Shown: positions 40,904 to 49,053 of the stretch, in pieces
How positions within the stretch are numbered: the stretch's first letter is position 1
Layout: each line of letters opens with the position of its first letter
Assembly: GCA_028278345.1 (NCBI GenBank)
Contig: JANQEL010000020.1
Location: forward strand, 1-62,033
From: Myxococcota bacterium
GTDB lineage: Bacteria; Myxococcota_A; UBA9160; UBA4427
Direction: 5' to 3'
DNA: 62,033 bases
Program-made: the position numbers and the translations under genes
Notes under the pieces: model-generated
Database searches by the model: none
Seen by the model: the letters and a program-made list of their open reading frames with translations, nothing else
Told to the model about the DNA's origin: nothing

Positions 40904-42079
40904 TTAGCGAGCCGACTTCCTGATTTGCGTGCCACTGCGTGCCACTTTGCGTGCCACGCTCGATCGCGGCTCCAAGGGCACGAAGTCGAGACCGTCACTT
41001 TCCACGTTGAGAGCGTGGGCGTAGGTCCGTAGCGTGATAGTTGGGTCGGCATGACCGAGGACATCGGCCACCCACTTGATCGACCGTCCCGCTTCGAGGG
41101 CCAGCGTCGCGAATGTGTGGCGCGTGCAGTGGAAGGCCAGCGGCCGAACGTCGGTGCACTTCCGCCGCAGCCGTCGCCATGCCCGGGAGAAGTTGTGCTC
41201 GTCGAAGTGGCCGCCCTTCCGGGATGGACACACGGGCAGGTCATCGGACCAGGGAGCCTGGGCCTGTTGCTCCCGGCGAAGCCCTTGGAGATCGGCTGCG
41301 AGAGAAGCGGCCAGGGGCAGGACCCGCACTCGCCCGGACTTTGTGGTGCCCACATGACCCCGTACCAGTGACTTGTCGACCGTGATTCGATTGCGAGCGA
41401 AGTCGATGTCGCACCACTTGAGCGCGAGGATCTCGCCGCGCCGCATTCCCGTCGCAAACGCGATCTCAAGGGCTGGGGCGACGCGCTTTTCGATTTCCCA
41501 AGCCTTCGCGATCAGCTTGCGCGCTTCGTCGGCCGTCCACGAGTCAACAGGACGCTTCGGTGTCTCGTATCGCTTCGCGACTCGATTGACCAACGCCTTG
41601 CAACCCTTCGCGGGGTTGCGCTGCATCAGGCCCGCGTCGACGTGCAGCTCACAAACGCGGCGCAACAGCGACAGTGCGTTGATGCAGAGCGCCGCGCTCT
41701 TCTTGTCGCGTAGCTTCTCGTCGACGAACTTGATGAGATCGGTTTGGTCGATCGTGCGTAGGTCGCGGTTGCGGAAGAACGGAGCCAAGTGGTTTTCAAT
41801 CAGGCCGCCGACGGTCTCTTCGGTGCTTCGAGCAAGAGTGGGCCGGTGCACGACCAGCCACCCTCGAAGAACGTCATCGCAGGGCAGGGCGGCGCTGGTC
41901 ATCCACTGGCCTGCGAGTGCGTTCTCCTCGCGCATGACCGCGGCGAACTCGTTCGCGGCCGACTCTCCCGCAGGTCCGTCGCCGAAGAATTTCGAACGGC
42001 GCTTGCCATCGACTCGCGAGAACACCGCCCACTGTCGTCGGTCTCGGACGTAGCGTACTGCGACTCCCATGCGGCGCAT
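40904..42079 (-). CDS. Tyrosine-type site-specific integrase
   Basis: 391 residues. An N-terminal arm-binding region is followed by a SAM-like core-binding domain and the catalytic domain. Catalytic residues: Arg in TGMRRGEILAL, Lys in TKSGRVRVL, HCTRHTFATLA (HxxR), His in LGHADPTITLRTYAH, with the tyrosine in the last motif. The 3' end lies 12 bases from the tRNA-Arg end. Three direct repeats, candidate arm sites, are inside the last codons. It should insert the island at tRNA-Arg, and may also act on the other att copies downstream. Confidence 0.95.
   Translation of the reverse strand: MRRMGVAVRYVRDRRQWAVFSRVDGKRRSKFFGDGPAGESAANEFAAVMREENALAGQWMTSAALPCDDVLRGWLVVHRPTLARSTEETVGGLIENHLAPFFRNRDLRTIDQTDLIKFVDEKLRDKKSAALCINALSLLRRVCELHVDAGLMQRNPAKGCKALVNRVAKRYETPKRPVDSWTADEARKLIAKAWEIEKRVAPALEIAFATGMRRGEILALKWCDIDFARNRITVDKSLVRGHVGTTKSGRVRVLPLAASLAADLQGLRREQQAQAPWSDDLPVCPSRKGGHFDEHNFSRAWRRLRRKCTDVRPLAFHCTRHTFATLALEAGRSIKWVADVLGHADPTITLRTYAHALNVESDGLDFVPLEPRSSVARKVARSGTQIRKSAR
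40926..40957. repeat. Triple direct repeat, candidate integrase arm-type sites (left end)
   Basis: TGCGTGCCACT occurs at 40926-40936 and 40936-40946, and TGCGTGCCAC at 40948-40957. The reverse complement GTGGCACGCA lies at 54696-54705 near the other end of the island. Such short repeats flanking the core fit arm-type integrase sites. Confidence 0.55.
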
Positions 42080-42081
42080 TC

Positions 42082-42360
42082 TTACCGGCCTTCGATGAAA
42101 CGGCGAGCCTCTTCGCGCTGGGCGCGTGTGAACCTGGGCCGAATTGGCTTCGGGTCTTCGTCCAGCTCCAGCTCTCTAAGCAGGCGAAGAACTTCGGAAA
42201 TCGGGTAAAGGACAACTCCAAGACGGCGATTCGCCTGGAGGCCGAACTTTTCTACAGCGCGTTGGGCCGTTGACCTCGAAACACCGAGGAGTTCGGCGAT
42301 CTCGTGCACGCGAAGAGCAGGTCGCTCGCGCCACGGAATCCTGTTCGCGGAATCGCGCAT
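42082..42360 (-). CDS. Small HTH protein, likely excisionase (Xis)
   Basis: 92 residues. A winged-helix/MerR-like DNA-binding motif is seen in VHEIAELLGVSRSTAQRAV, followed by LYPISEVLRLLREL. The C-terminal third is basic. It is encoded directly upstream of the integrase with a two-base gap, the usual place of a recombination directionality factor. The ATG immediately follows the stop of the next gene upstream. Alternatively it could be a small repressor. Confidence 0.65.
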   Translation of the reverse strand: MRDSANRIPWRERPALRVHEIAELLGVSRSTAQRAVEKFGLQANRRLGVVLYPISEVLRLLRELELDEDPKPIRPRFTRAQREEARRFIEGR

Positions 42361-42858
42361 CTAAGCCGCGTCGCCCTCGGGTTCGTCGTCGTCGATAAAC
42401 TCACCGCGGTCGATTCGCTGAACCTCGAACCTCGCGACGGGGTAGGGCTTTGGGTCGGCGATTGTCGCCGCCACGATGGCCGAAGGTTGCTGCACGCCAT
42501 CCTCAATCCTCTCGATCCGCAACATCTCACCGAAGGTGATGGGTGTGAGGCTGCAGAACGATTGGAAGAGACTCTCGTTCCGAAGACCGATCGGCATGTT
42601 CGTGCGCTCCGCAACTCTTACGAAGACGGTTTGATTCTGTCCGAAGGGCAGGCGCTCATCGCAATCGCGACCCGCGAACTCGCCAAAGGCGACGACCCCC
42701 GGCTTGTCCGCCACCCATTGGTCGAGCACGTCGAGCCTTTCGGGTTCGTTGATGTGGCGAGGGCGGTTAAGTGGAATGAAGTCCTTCGCGAACTGCGAGC
42801 CTTCGACCATCTCCGGTAGTTCGTCGGGGCTTGGTACCCATTCGATTTGATGTCGCAT
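42361..42858 (-). CDS. Hypothetical protein of the satellite
   Basis: 165 residues, not recognised. No signal peptide, membrane segment or known motif. It is moderately acidic and ends in a run of Asp/Glu (EFIDDDEPEGDAA). It lies between the primase-helicase and the Xis-like gene in the leftward block and probably shares their transcript. Confidence 0.6.
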   Translation of the reverse strand: MRHQIEWVPSPDELPEMVEGSQFAKDFIPLNRPRHINEPERLDVLDQWVADKPGVVAFGEFAGRDCDERLPFGQNQTVFVRVAERTNMPIGLRNESLFQSFCSLTPITFGEMLRIERIEDGVQQPSAIVAATIADPKPYPVARFEVQRIDRGEFIDDDEPEGDAA

Positions 42859-42884
42859 TCGTTTGCTTTCTCCTTGGTGATCGC

Positions 42885-44864
42885 TCAGACCACGGCTTCG
42901 AGCCGAAATTGGCGGGTAGCGATTTTCCCATTGCTCGACAGCCGCAACTTGCTCCGCTTGTTTGTGCCTTCGAAAAGCAAGAAGTCCTTTTCGCTGGCGA
43001 GCTTCGCGAGTTCCTCGCCACGATTCTTCGCCGCGCGACTCGGCTGCCTCCCCGGCGCCACTCGCTGCGTTGCGATCGTGAACTGTCTCTGGGAGAGCTG
43101 TTGGTCCGGGTCGCGGAACGCATGGGCGAGGCTTCGCAGAACCGCGTCGTCATCGAGAGGCTTAGAGCTTTCGGGTCCTTCGTGGGCATCGAAATAGTTC
43201 AGGTGCCCACGTTGCGCCTCTGCTTCGCCGGCAACCTCCAGCCACACCTTTCTTCGATCCCCTGCGTTCGACATGCATTTCAAAAGGCGTAGAGTGGGAT
43301 ATGCATCGGGCGCGAAGAACGCGGCTACAACGCCTGCGCAGTTTGCGATTGCGCCTGAACCGCGTAGAAGCTCGTGCGGGTCCCACGAATTGAAGTTCAC
43401 CTTCCCGCTGGCGTCCCTTGCCGCGCTCTTCGTAGGGTGATGCAAAGTCAATGCGGCGCACTTGTAATCGATCGCGATACTTGTCAGCTCGGAAACGACC
43501 TGGGTCATGTCGTTGCTATTGTCTTCGTCTGCACCTTCCGGCAACGACGTCGAAAGCGTGTCGTCGATGATGATGTCGATTGGGCCGTGTTCTTTCTCGA
43601 TGGGCGAGAGGTAGTCTTCTCGCAGCCGTGCGCAGCCTCCCGCATCGAGCAGGTATCGCGATCGCGGAAAACTCCCAGCCGCCCAACTGCTTCCGATCGT
43701 GAAGAAGTGGTCCATCCACGCGCCAGGGCGTTCGCCGCGCTGCACGCCTGCCTTGTCGAGATGGAACAAGCGTCGTGCGACATCGTTGGAGGTCATGTGT
43801 GTGTCCATGCCCAGGTAGACGACGTTGCGATGCTGCCCAGCAAAGGGATTGTCGAACCACCCGCGATGCCCACCGGCAAACGATCGACCGACGGCAAGCC
43901 CCATAAACGTCTTTCCGGCGAAAGTGCCGCCGCCCATCGCGGTCCCAATTCCGCGCCCCAGAAAGTCCCGGACAAGCCACTCCTGCTCCGGAGCGTCCAG
44001 CAGGGCTTCATAGGCATCGGGCCCGACGTGCAGGTATCGGCGAGGCTTCCGTGAATCGGTGTCGTCGTGGTCTTCCGGCTTCTCGTTCAATTCGTCGCGT
44101 AGCTCGTCGGCCGTCACCGCGACGAAATCGTCGAGTCCGAAGCCAGCCTCGATGTGGTCGGATACGTCGGAGCCGATGTCGGTGGTCTTCGGGTAGAAGA
44201 GCGACGCCGCAATACTTGCAGCCGTGAGGCTGTCGAACACCTTCAACGCTTTGCGACGGCCAGCGTCGTCGCGATCGATGTAGATGGCTACCGATTGCTT
44301 GTCGGTGCAAAATTCGACCAGCTCATCTCGCCACTCGTTCGCCGCGGTCGTGGCGCGATGCTCCTCGTTCGGAAGAACATTGCGCAGGTTGAGCGCATCC
44401 TTTTCGCCCTCGCAGTAGTGAAGGTGGCTGGCCTCCGCGACGCCAGACGCATCGAACAAGCACTCGGGGCGATGATCGGGGCCCGGCAGTTTCCAGCGGA
44501 AGTCCTTCGGCTCGTATCGCACCTTGGTGTTGATGTACTCGCCGTGACGATCGAAGTATTCGTACTTTGCAACTTCCTTGCTCTGCGGAGGCGGCTTGGA
44601 CTTGTTGGGCGGTTCGTCAAATCCGTCGCTCTCGTCCAGCCCCAGCGAAGCCATGATTTCGCCGTACTGGCAACCCACCCAGCACTTCACCGCCGCGCCT
44701 TTGGTTCCGGCCTTCACGTCAAGGGAGCGGTTCTTGTCGCCCCGCTGCTTTCCGTGGTTCGGACACGGGCAATTCCACTTCCCGCGGCCATCGGTTGTCG
44801 ATCCATGATCGCGTAGCGCGTCTTCGATCTTGTCTTTCGCCGTCGTCGATTCGTTGGAGTACAC
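42885..44864 (-). CDS. Primase-helicase: zinc finger, TOPRIM and RecA-like ATPase
   Basis: 659 residues. An N-terminal CHC2-like zinc-binding region (CPCPNHG then CWVGC) comes first. A TOPRIM domain follows, with YCEGEKDALNL and IYIDRDDAGRRKAL. From about residue 290 there is a RecA/AAA_25-type ATPase: Walker A GGGTFAGKTFMG, Walker B DIIIDDTLS and TLHHPTKS. The combination is the replication protein of phages, plasmids and satellites such as PICI and P4. It starts with GTG at 44864. The origin it would act on may be the GGGCCC-rich region near 46.5 kb. Confidence 0.85.
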   Translation of the reverse strand: MYSNESTTAKDKIEDALRDHGSTTDGRGKWNCPCPNHGKQRGDKNRSLDVKAGTKGAAVKCWVGCQYGEIMASLGLDESDGFDEPPNKSKPPPQSKEVAKYEYFDRHGEYINTKVRYEPKDFRWKLPGPDHRPECLFDASGVAEASHLHYCEGEKDALNLRNVLPNEEHRATTAANEWRDELVEFCTDKQSVAIYIDRDDAGRRKALKVFDSLTAASIAASLFYPKTTDIGSDVSDHIEAGFGLDDFVAVTADELRDELNEKPEDHDDTDSRKPRRYLHVGPDAYEALLDAPEQEWLVRDFLGRGIGTAMGGGTFAGKTFMGLAVGRSFAGGHRGWFDNPFAGQHRNVVYLGMDTHMTSNDVARRLFHLDKAGVQRGERPGAWMDHFFTIGSSWAAGSFPRSRYLLDAGGCARLREDYLSPIEKEHGPIDIIIDDTLSTSLPEGADEDNSNDMTQVVSELTSIAIDYKCAALTLHHPTKSAARDASGKVNFNSWDPHELLRGSGAIANCAGVVAAFFAPDAYPTLRLLKCMSNAGDRRKVWLEVAGEAEAQRGHLNYFDAHEGPESSKPLDDDAVLRSLAHAFRDPDQQLSQRQFTIATQRVAPGRQPSRAAKNRGEELAKLASEKDFLLFEGTNKRSKLRLSSNGKIATRQFRLEAVV

Positions 44865-44931
44865 TCAATCCGTCCCTCAAAGCGCGCGGATCGGCGGGTT
44901 GCAGCCCATATGCCGACCGCGCGTTTTCGCG

Positions 44932-45177
44932 TTAAGCGGCCCGCCCCGTAGGCTCAACGCGGTTCTCGTCTTGCCAGTCCCGCAGATCGCGCACCCGGTA
45001 GCCGATCCCACCGCCGATCCGGATGTACACGGGACCGATGCCGATGCTGCGCCAGTGCCGCATCGTGCGGGCGGAGCGGCCACCACAGAGCTGGCCCCCT
45101 CGCTCCTCGTCAACGATTTCGTCGAGGTCGTGCCCGCAAAACGTCTCGACGTCTGTGTCCCTTCGAGGTGTCGCCAT
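44932..45177 (-). CDS. AlpA-like small DNA-binding regulator
   Basis: 81 residues. The C-terminal half, TMRHWRSIGIGPVYIRIGG then GYRVRDLRDWQDEN, is a MerR-like winged helix as found in AlpA/excisionase-type phage regulators. The ATG at 45177 follows AGGAGG. It is the first gene of the leftward block int-xis-primase and is preceded by a strong palindrome, so it may activate or be repressed there. Confidence 0.7.
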   Translation of the reverse strand: MATPRRDTDVETFCGHDLDEIVDEERGGQLCGGRSARTMRHWRSIGIGPVYIRIGGGIGYRVRDLRDWQDENRVEPTGRAA

Positions 45178-45263
45178 ATGCCGTGCCTCCTTTCGGATAG
45201 ACGGAATATGACGTCGGCGAGTTGGGAGGCCAACCGAATTCGCGCGTATTAAGCGTGGAGGAC

Positions 45264-45283
45264 GGGTAACACCGTACAGTGTT
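45264..45283. promoter_or_regulatory. 20-bp palindromic operator upstream of the AlpA-like gene
   Basis: GTAACACCGTACAGTGTTAC is self-complementary except for one base pair. It lies in the gap upstream of the leftward block, just before a possible -10 (TAATAC on the minus strand near 45250). It is a likely binding site for the island's HTH repressor. Confidence 0.6.
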
Positions 45284-45339
45284 ACATTGATTCGGAATGG
45301 CCCGAGGGAGGAGGCCTTCGGGCGCCGTAGCTCGAAGGA

Positions 45340-46326
45340 CTAGCCTGGGTTCTCTTGGCCTGGGAGGAGCCGATGCTCTTCGAGACGCTGGACAGTGCCG
45401 AGACAGCCGGCCTTCTCTCCGGGCTTCGTGCCGGTCAAGCGGGCAACGGCGTTCAGCAGAACTCGGGCAAATTCGGCGAACGGGGACACCATTTTTCGGC
45501 CCGAAGTGGTGGTTTGCATGACGCGAGCGTGAGTGTATTCGCTCCACACGAACGCGAGGCCTTTGATTGCACGACGCTGCGAGTAGAGTGGTGAGCGGCC
45601 TTTGCCTGAGGGCTCGCTATCGAGCGCCTGCCGGGCGGCGTCAACAGCCGCGTTCAATTCCGCGAGCATCCGATCGACGCGCACAATCCGGTCTTCGGTT
45701 GAGCGCCGAGACATCAATTCGAAGCGAAGTTCGTCCAGATCGATGGGCCACCCGTGCAACAGGAGCTGCTCCTCAACGCCGGAGTAGAGCTTTTCTGTAG
45801 GGGGATGCAGCACGGCCATGATTTTGGCCTCGCACGCCGCTATGTCGTGCAATCGCCAGAACTCGGTCTCTTCATCTTCGGAAGGCTCGACGAGGCTGGC
45901 CAACTGGTTCAGGTGTCTTCGGACCTGTCTGAACCCTGCACGAAGTTCCTGCTTGACCTTCTTGCTGTCGATCCGCTCGTCCGCCCCCCTTCGGACGTCG
46001 GCGATGTATTGCCGCGCGATTTCGGTGAACGCACGCAGCGCATCAGAAACCTCGTCGTCGGAGATTGCAGGATTGGCGCGGCGAAGACCAAGCCCAAGCT
46101 CTTCTTGAGTTGAATCGTTGAACTCGAACGTCGACGGTTTGGCCGATTGCGGCAGCCTGCGGCGACGGGGGCGCTGAAAATCGAGGGCGACTTCAACGCC
46201 GAACTCTCGACGCGCTGGGGCGTCCGCATCCACGCCCTTGTTCGCCGCGAGGTTGAGCGGTACATGGGCGAGCGGGTGCTTGTTGGTCATCGCAACGAGT
46301 TCCCATCGGGTCGTCGGTCTTGCCAC
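45340..46326 (-). CDS. Hypothetical protein of the satellite
   Basis: 328 residues, not recognised. It is mostly charged and helical, with an internal region rich in Arg/Glu (DVRRGADERIDSKKVKQEL). No membrane segment or catalytic motif is visible. GTG at 46326 gives the longest form; ATG at 46290 (MTNKHPLAHV) is about equally plausible. The gene ends just before the palindromic operator region. Confidence 0.6.
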   Translation of the reverse strand: MARPTTRWELVAMTNKHPLAHVPLNLAANKGVDADAPARREFGVEVALDFQRPRRRRLPQSAKPSTFEFNDSTQEELGLGLRRANPAISDDEVSDALRAFTEIARQYIADVRRGADERIDSKKVKQELRAGFRQVRRHLNQLASLVEPSEDEETEFWRLHDIAACEAKIMAVLHPPTEKLYSGVEEQLLLHGWPIDLDELRFELMSRRSTEDRIVRVDRMLAELNAAVDAARQALDSEPSGKGRSPLYSQRRAIKGLAFVWSEYTHARVMQTTTSGRKMVSPFAEFARVLLNAVARLTGTKPGEKAGCLGTVQRLEEHRLLPGQENPG

Positions 46327-46832
46327 CGACGGCCCTTCGATTTCCCGACAGTCTAAATTGGACGGTCAGCTAGTCAACTCAAGCAAAGCGTTGAATCGAG
46401 CATCGTGGAAACGTGGGCGGCCAGAATGGGCCCCTGGGTCCCCCCCTAAAGGGGGGGGCCCATGGCCCATTGGCCCGACCACCGCCCGAATCAAAGTGGC
46501 CCATTAGGGGGCCCATTGGGGGCCCATTCCCAGGAGCGGAACGGCGAAAGCGCTTTTCTGCTGATGAGTTGAAGGTGATTCGCGTGCTGCGGTAGGGGGC
46601 CCAGATCGTGGCCTGTTTCTGGCCCGAGCATGGGCGGATCGGAGTCGAGTCCGGGGGCCCGTTCGAGTGCCAATGGGCCCCCTGGAAAGGCCCGAATCGC
46701 GGGCTGACCGCGGTCCCCAAACAGCGATCCCCACCGCCCGGCTTTTGCGGATTCGAAAGGTAATCGATCGAACAGAGGGGGCTTTTCTGGGGGGGCGGGG
46801 TGGTCTCGGCAAGAACGGAGAATCGATTCGCG
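46327..46832. other. Gene-less stretch containing the GGGCCC repeats
   Basis: 506 bases between a hypothetical gene and the serine recombinase. Apart from the palindromic repeats it shows an A/T-richer section near 46540-46590 and a G-rich run at its end. Frames through it are low-complexity and I do not accept them as genes. Confidence 0.5.
46422..46690. repeat. GGGCCC-rich palindromic region, origin or res candidate
   Basis: The stretch holds at least six GGGCCC palindromes and several GGCCCATT units. AGGGGGCCCATTGG (46506-46519) is the exact reverse complement of CCAATGGGCCCCCT (46670-46683). A CCCCCCTAAAGGGGGG hairpin is at the left edge. It is non-coding and lies beside the serine recombinase gene. 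It could be the replication origin of the island, a res site or a very stable RNA structure. Confidence 0.6.
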
Positions 46833-47417
46833 CTAGACGTTCGCTTCGGCTGCGAGACACGAGCGGACGGTGGCGTGGCTGACGTTCAACGCCTTCCCAA
46901 TCGCTCGCAGAGACGCGCCCTCATCACGCATGTGTCGTGCTCTATCGCGTGCGCTCGCGTCCAGTGCTGGCGGCCTGCCGATGCGCTTGCCGGACTTGCG
47001 TGCTGCGGCCATCCCCGACCGAACCCTATCGACGATCAAGTCGCGTTCGAACTCGGCAATCGCTGCGAGCACCCCGAAGAGCAGCTTGCCCGTTGGTGTC
47101 TTCGTATCGATCGCTTGATCGAGAATCACGAGGGCAACGCCGAGTGCTTCGAACTCCTCGCTCAGAGCGCACAGATGTCTCGTGGAGCGCGCCAATCGAT
47201 CGAGCTTGGTGCAGACCACGGTATCGATCTCGCCCCTCCTAGCGGCTCTCAGAAGCTCATTCAGGGCAGGGCGGGAGTCCTTCACGCCGCTTTGTCCCTC
47301 GTCGATGAACTCAATCGCCTCGACACCCTTCGCTGACGCATAGGCGCGCAGCGAATCGATTTGATGCCGGGTGGATTGATCGCGTGTCGAACAGCGACCG
47401 TAGAGCGCAATAGTCAT
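46833..47417 (-). CDS. Serine recombinase (resolvase/invertase family)
   Basis: 194 residues. The catalytic serine lies in YGRCSTRDQ; the arginine-containing block CTKLDRLARSTRHL and the later GKLLFGVLAAIAEFERDL are intact. The C-terminal GRPPALD begins a helix-turn-helix with ASLRAIGKALNVSHATVRS. It is a small resolvase/invertase type. Its site may be in the adjacent repeat region. A second recombinase is unusual in a satellite of this size. Confidence 0.92.
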   Translation of the reverse strand: MTIALYGRCSTRDQSTRHQIDSLRAYASAKGVEAIEFIDEGQSGVKDSRPALNELLRAARRGEIDTVVCTKLDRLARSTRHLCALSEEFEALGVALVILDQAIDTKTPTGKLLFGVLAAIAEFERDLIVDRVRSGMAAARKSGKRIGRPPALDASARDRARHMRDEGASLRAIGKALNVSHATVRSCLAAEANV

Positions 47418-47673
47418 GCGGACCTCCGTTTAGAAAGGTGATGGTTTTCGTCCACCGATATCTGCACCGCGAGGGCGAGTCAACTGTGACGAGGATGGAA
47501 GATCGAGACACACCCTTTCTGTCCACGTCGAACGTTGAGACGAGAGAATGTGGTTGCGTAGCTGGAACAAACCTCTTCCTCGCATCCCCCGAACCGCGAA
47601 CCATCGCACTGAGTATCGGGCGAACTTCGCGAACTCGATTGTTAACCATGCTCAACTATCGTACTTTCGTGTC
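47418..47673. other. Divergent control region of the satellite
   Basis: 256 bases between the leftward serine recombinase and the rightward HTH gene. It is clearly less GC-rich than the core chromosome. It contains the candidate promoter of the HTH gene. No ORF here is convincing. Confidence 0.5.
47620..47667 (+). promoter_or_regulatory. Candidate promoter with GCGAAC repeats before the HTH gene
   Basis: Two GCGAAC units near 47620-47633 are followed by TTGTTA (47639-47644), a 17-base spacer and TACTTT (47662-47667). The start of transcription would fall on or next to the ATG at 47674, so the mRNA may be leaderless. Confidence 0.4.
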
Positions 47674-48063
47674 ATGCCGAGGTTGAAACAACGTCCCGAG
47701 CTGATTGAAACACCGGAGGCGCTTCGGGCTTGGCGGAAGTCATTCGATGCGTCGCGGGCCACCGTCGCTGAAGTGCTCGGGGTAGGGGAGCGCACGTACC
47801 AGGGCTGGGAAATGGGCGAGCATGCAATCCCACCGACCGCAGGCTGGGCGTTGATCGCCGCGGAGCCCCACGTGCGCAGTCTCGCCCGCCATCGCGCCCG
47901 GATGCGAAGCACTCGCGCTCGACGCGCCGCGAATGCGCGACATGCGAGAGCCCGCAAGAAGCAACGCGAGGAACGACGTCGACAGCAGCGCGAGGCGATG
48001 CAGCGTTTCCGCGAGCAGGTCGATGAGCAACTACAACAGCGCGAACACGCGCAGGGAGGGTGA
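47674..48063 (+). CDS. HTH regulator, likely master repressor of the satellite
   Basis: 129 residues. An XRE/Cro-like helix-turn-helix is seen at about residues 20-50 (RATVAEVLGVGERTYQGWE), then IPPTAGWALI. The C-terminal half is an unusually basic Arg/Gln helix. The ATG at 47674 was chosen because the helix-turn-helix follows at normal distance; the frame runs open upstream through the control region. It faces away from the leftward block, as repressor genes of lysogenic elements do. Confidence 0.7.
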   Translation: MPRLKQRPELIETPEALRAWRKSFDASRATVAEVLGVGERTYQGWEMGEHAIPPTAGWALIAAEPHVRSLARHRARMRSTRARRAANARHARARKKQREERRRQQREAMQRFREQVDEQLQQREHAQGG

Positions 48064-48064
48064 C

Positions 48065-48250
48065 GTGGGCCAGTACGGATTTCGTGAAGGTCAAATCGAG
48101 GGGCAGGAGGAAGTGCCCGAGCCGGGTCTCACAGAATCGGAGCGCGTATCGAATCCACCGAAGCAGCCGAGTCAGTCGCAGACGAGTCGCGAGTGGCATG
48201 AACAGGCCGCGAAGAACGTTCGCGACTCCCGCCAGGGCAACTCACGATGA
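48065..48250 (+). CDS. Small hydrophilic protein, 61 residues
   Basis: Unrecognised. The GTG at 48065 follows GGGAGGGTGAC, a strong ribosome-binding site that overlaps the end of the HTH gene. The stop overlaps the ATG of the next gene by four bases. This tight coupling supports a real gene. The product is polar, rich in Gln/Ser/Glu. Confidence 0.5.
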   Translation: MGQYGFREGQIEGQEEVPEPGLTESERVSNPPKQPSQSQTSREWHEQAAKNVRDSRQGNSR

Positions 48251-49014
48251 GCGAGGAGGCCGTCTTCGCAGAAGGATTCGCCGCCCCGGAGGCTCGCGAC
48301 GAGGCACCTTCGGAAGCCCATTCGAGCGAAGCGGAACCGTCCCTGATCGAGCGTGTTCGCACTCAAATGCGGGAGCGCCGAGCTGAGCGGGAAAGCCGAG
48401 AGCCAATGCGGACTCCCGCTGAGCCGACGGCGTTGACCCCACCCGAGATCCCGGAGTCGGCATCAACGGTGTTCGATGCAGGTGTTGCTCGCCATGCGAT
48501 GTCGGCGCTCACTGACTTCGGCCTGGATTCCAATGCAGCGGCCGCCGACTTGGAGGTGATTTCCGAGGAGTTTCGAATCGCTGCTGCAATGGACCCGGTG
48601 AGCCTCAAGCGCGAGCGGATGAACCTGAAAGCGGATTGGGGCACCGACTACCAGGCGAACGCCGAGGTCGCGAAGCTGGCGTTCCAGACCGTATTCGGAG
48701 AGCACTTTAGGACCGTCGCGAACTCATTCGTGGAGGGAGCCGACGAGTTGGTCGGCGACAATCCCCGATTGATCCGGCTGTTCGCGAAGCTCGGCAAGCG
48801 GTTGGGCAAGCGGGGCGAGTTCGTTGCGAACGATGAGGCACCGGCAGCGATTCGCGACATGCTCATGACGGAGAGCAACGCGAAGGCAACGCTCGGCGAT
48901 CTGATGAGCGACCCGTCCTTTCGACGGGCGTTGATGGACAAGAGCGATCCCGGACACGCGGAAGCCGTTCGCAGGCGACATCGATTGTACGAGCAGGTTC
49001 ACAGCAGAGGCTGA
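48247..49014 (+). CDS. Possible scaffolding / capsid-assembly-like protein
   Basis: 255 residues. An acidic, disordered N-terminal half (about 1-75) is followed by helical segments with LKADWGTDYQANAEVAKLAF and DELVGDNPRLIRLFAKLGKRL. The second half resembles proteins placed before capsid or terminase genes in phages. This assignment is weak; it rests on composition, size and position directly upstream of a TerS-like gene. Coupled to the 61-residue gene by ATGA. Confidence 0.4.
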   Translation: MSEEAVFAEGFAAPEARDEAPSEAHSSEAEPSLIERVRTQMRERRAERESREPMRTPAEPTALTPPEIPESASTVFDAGVARHAMSALTDFGLDSNAAAADLEVISEEFRIAAAMDPVSLKRERMNLKADWGTDYQANAEVAKLAFQTVFGEHFRTVANSFVEGADELVGDNPRLIRLFAKLGKRLGKRGEFVANDEAPAAIRDMLMTESNAKATLGDLMSDPSFRRALMDKSDPGHAEAVRRRHRLYEQVHSRG

Positions 49015-49053
49015 GTGAGTGGCTGCCCGAAACGACATGAAGCAGCGGAGGCG

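Noticed and set aside
46379..46720. Open frames through the GGGCCC repeats.
   Set aside because: Low-complexity Gly/Pro/Arg products driven by the repeats; no ribosome-binding site.
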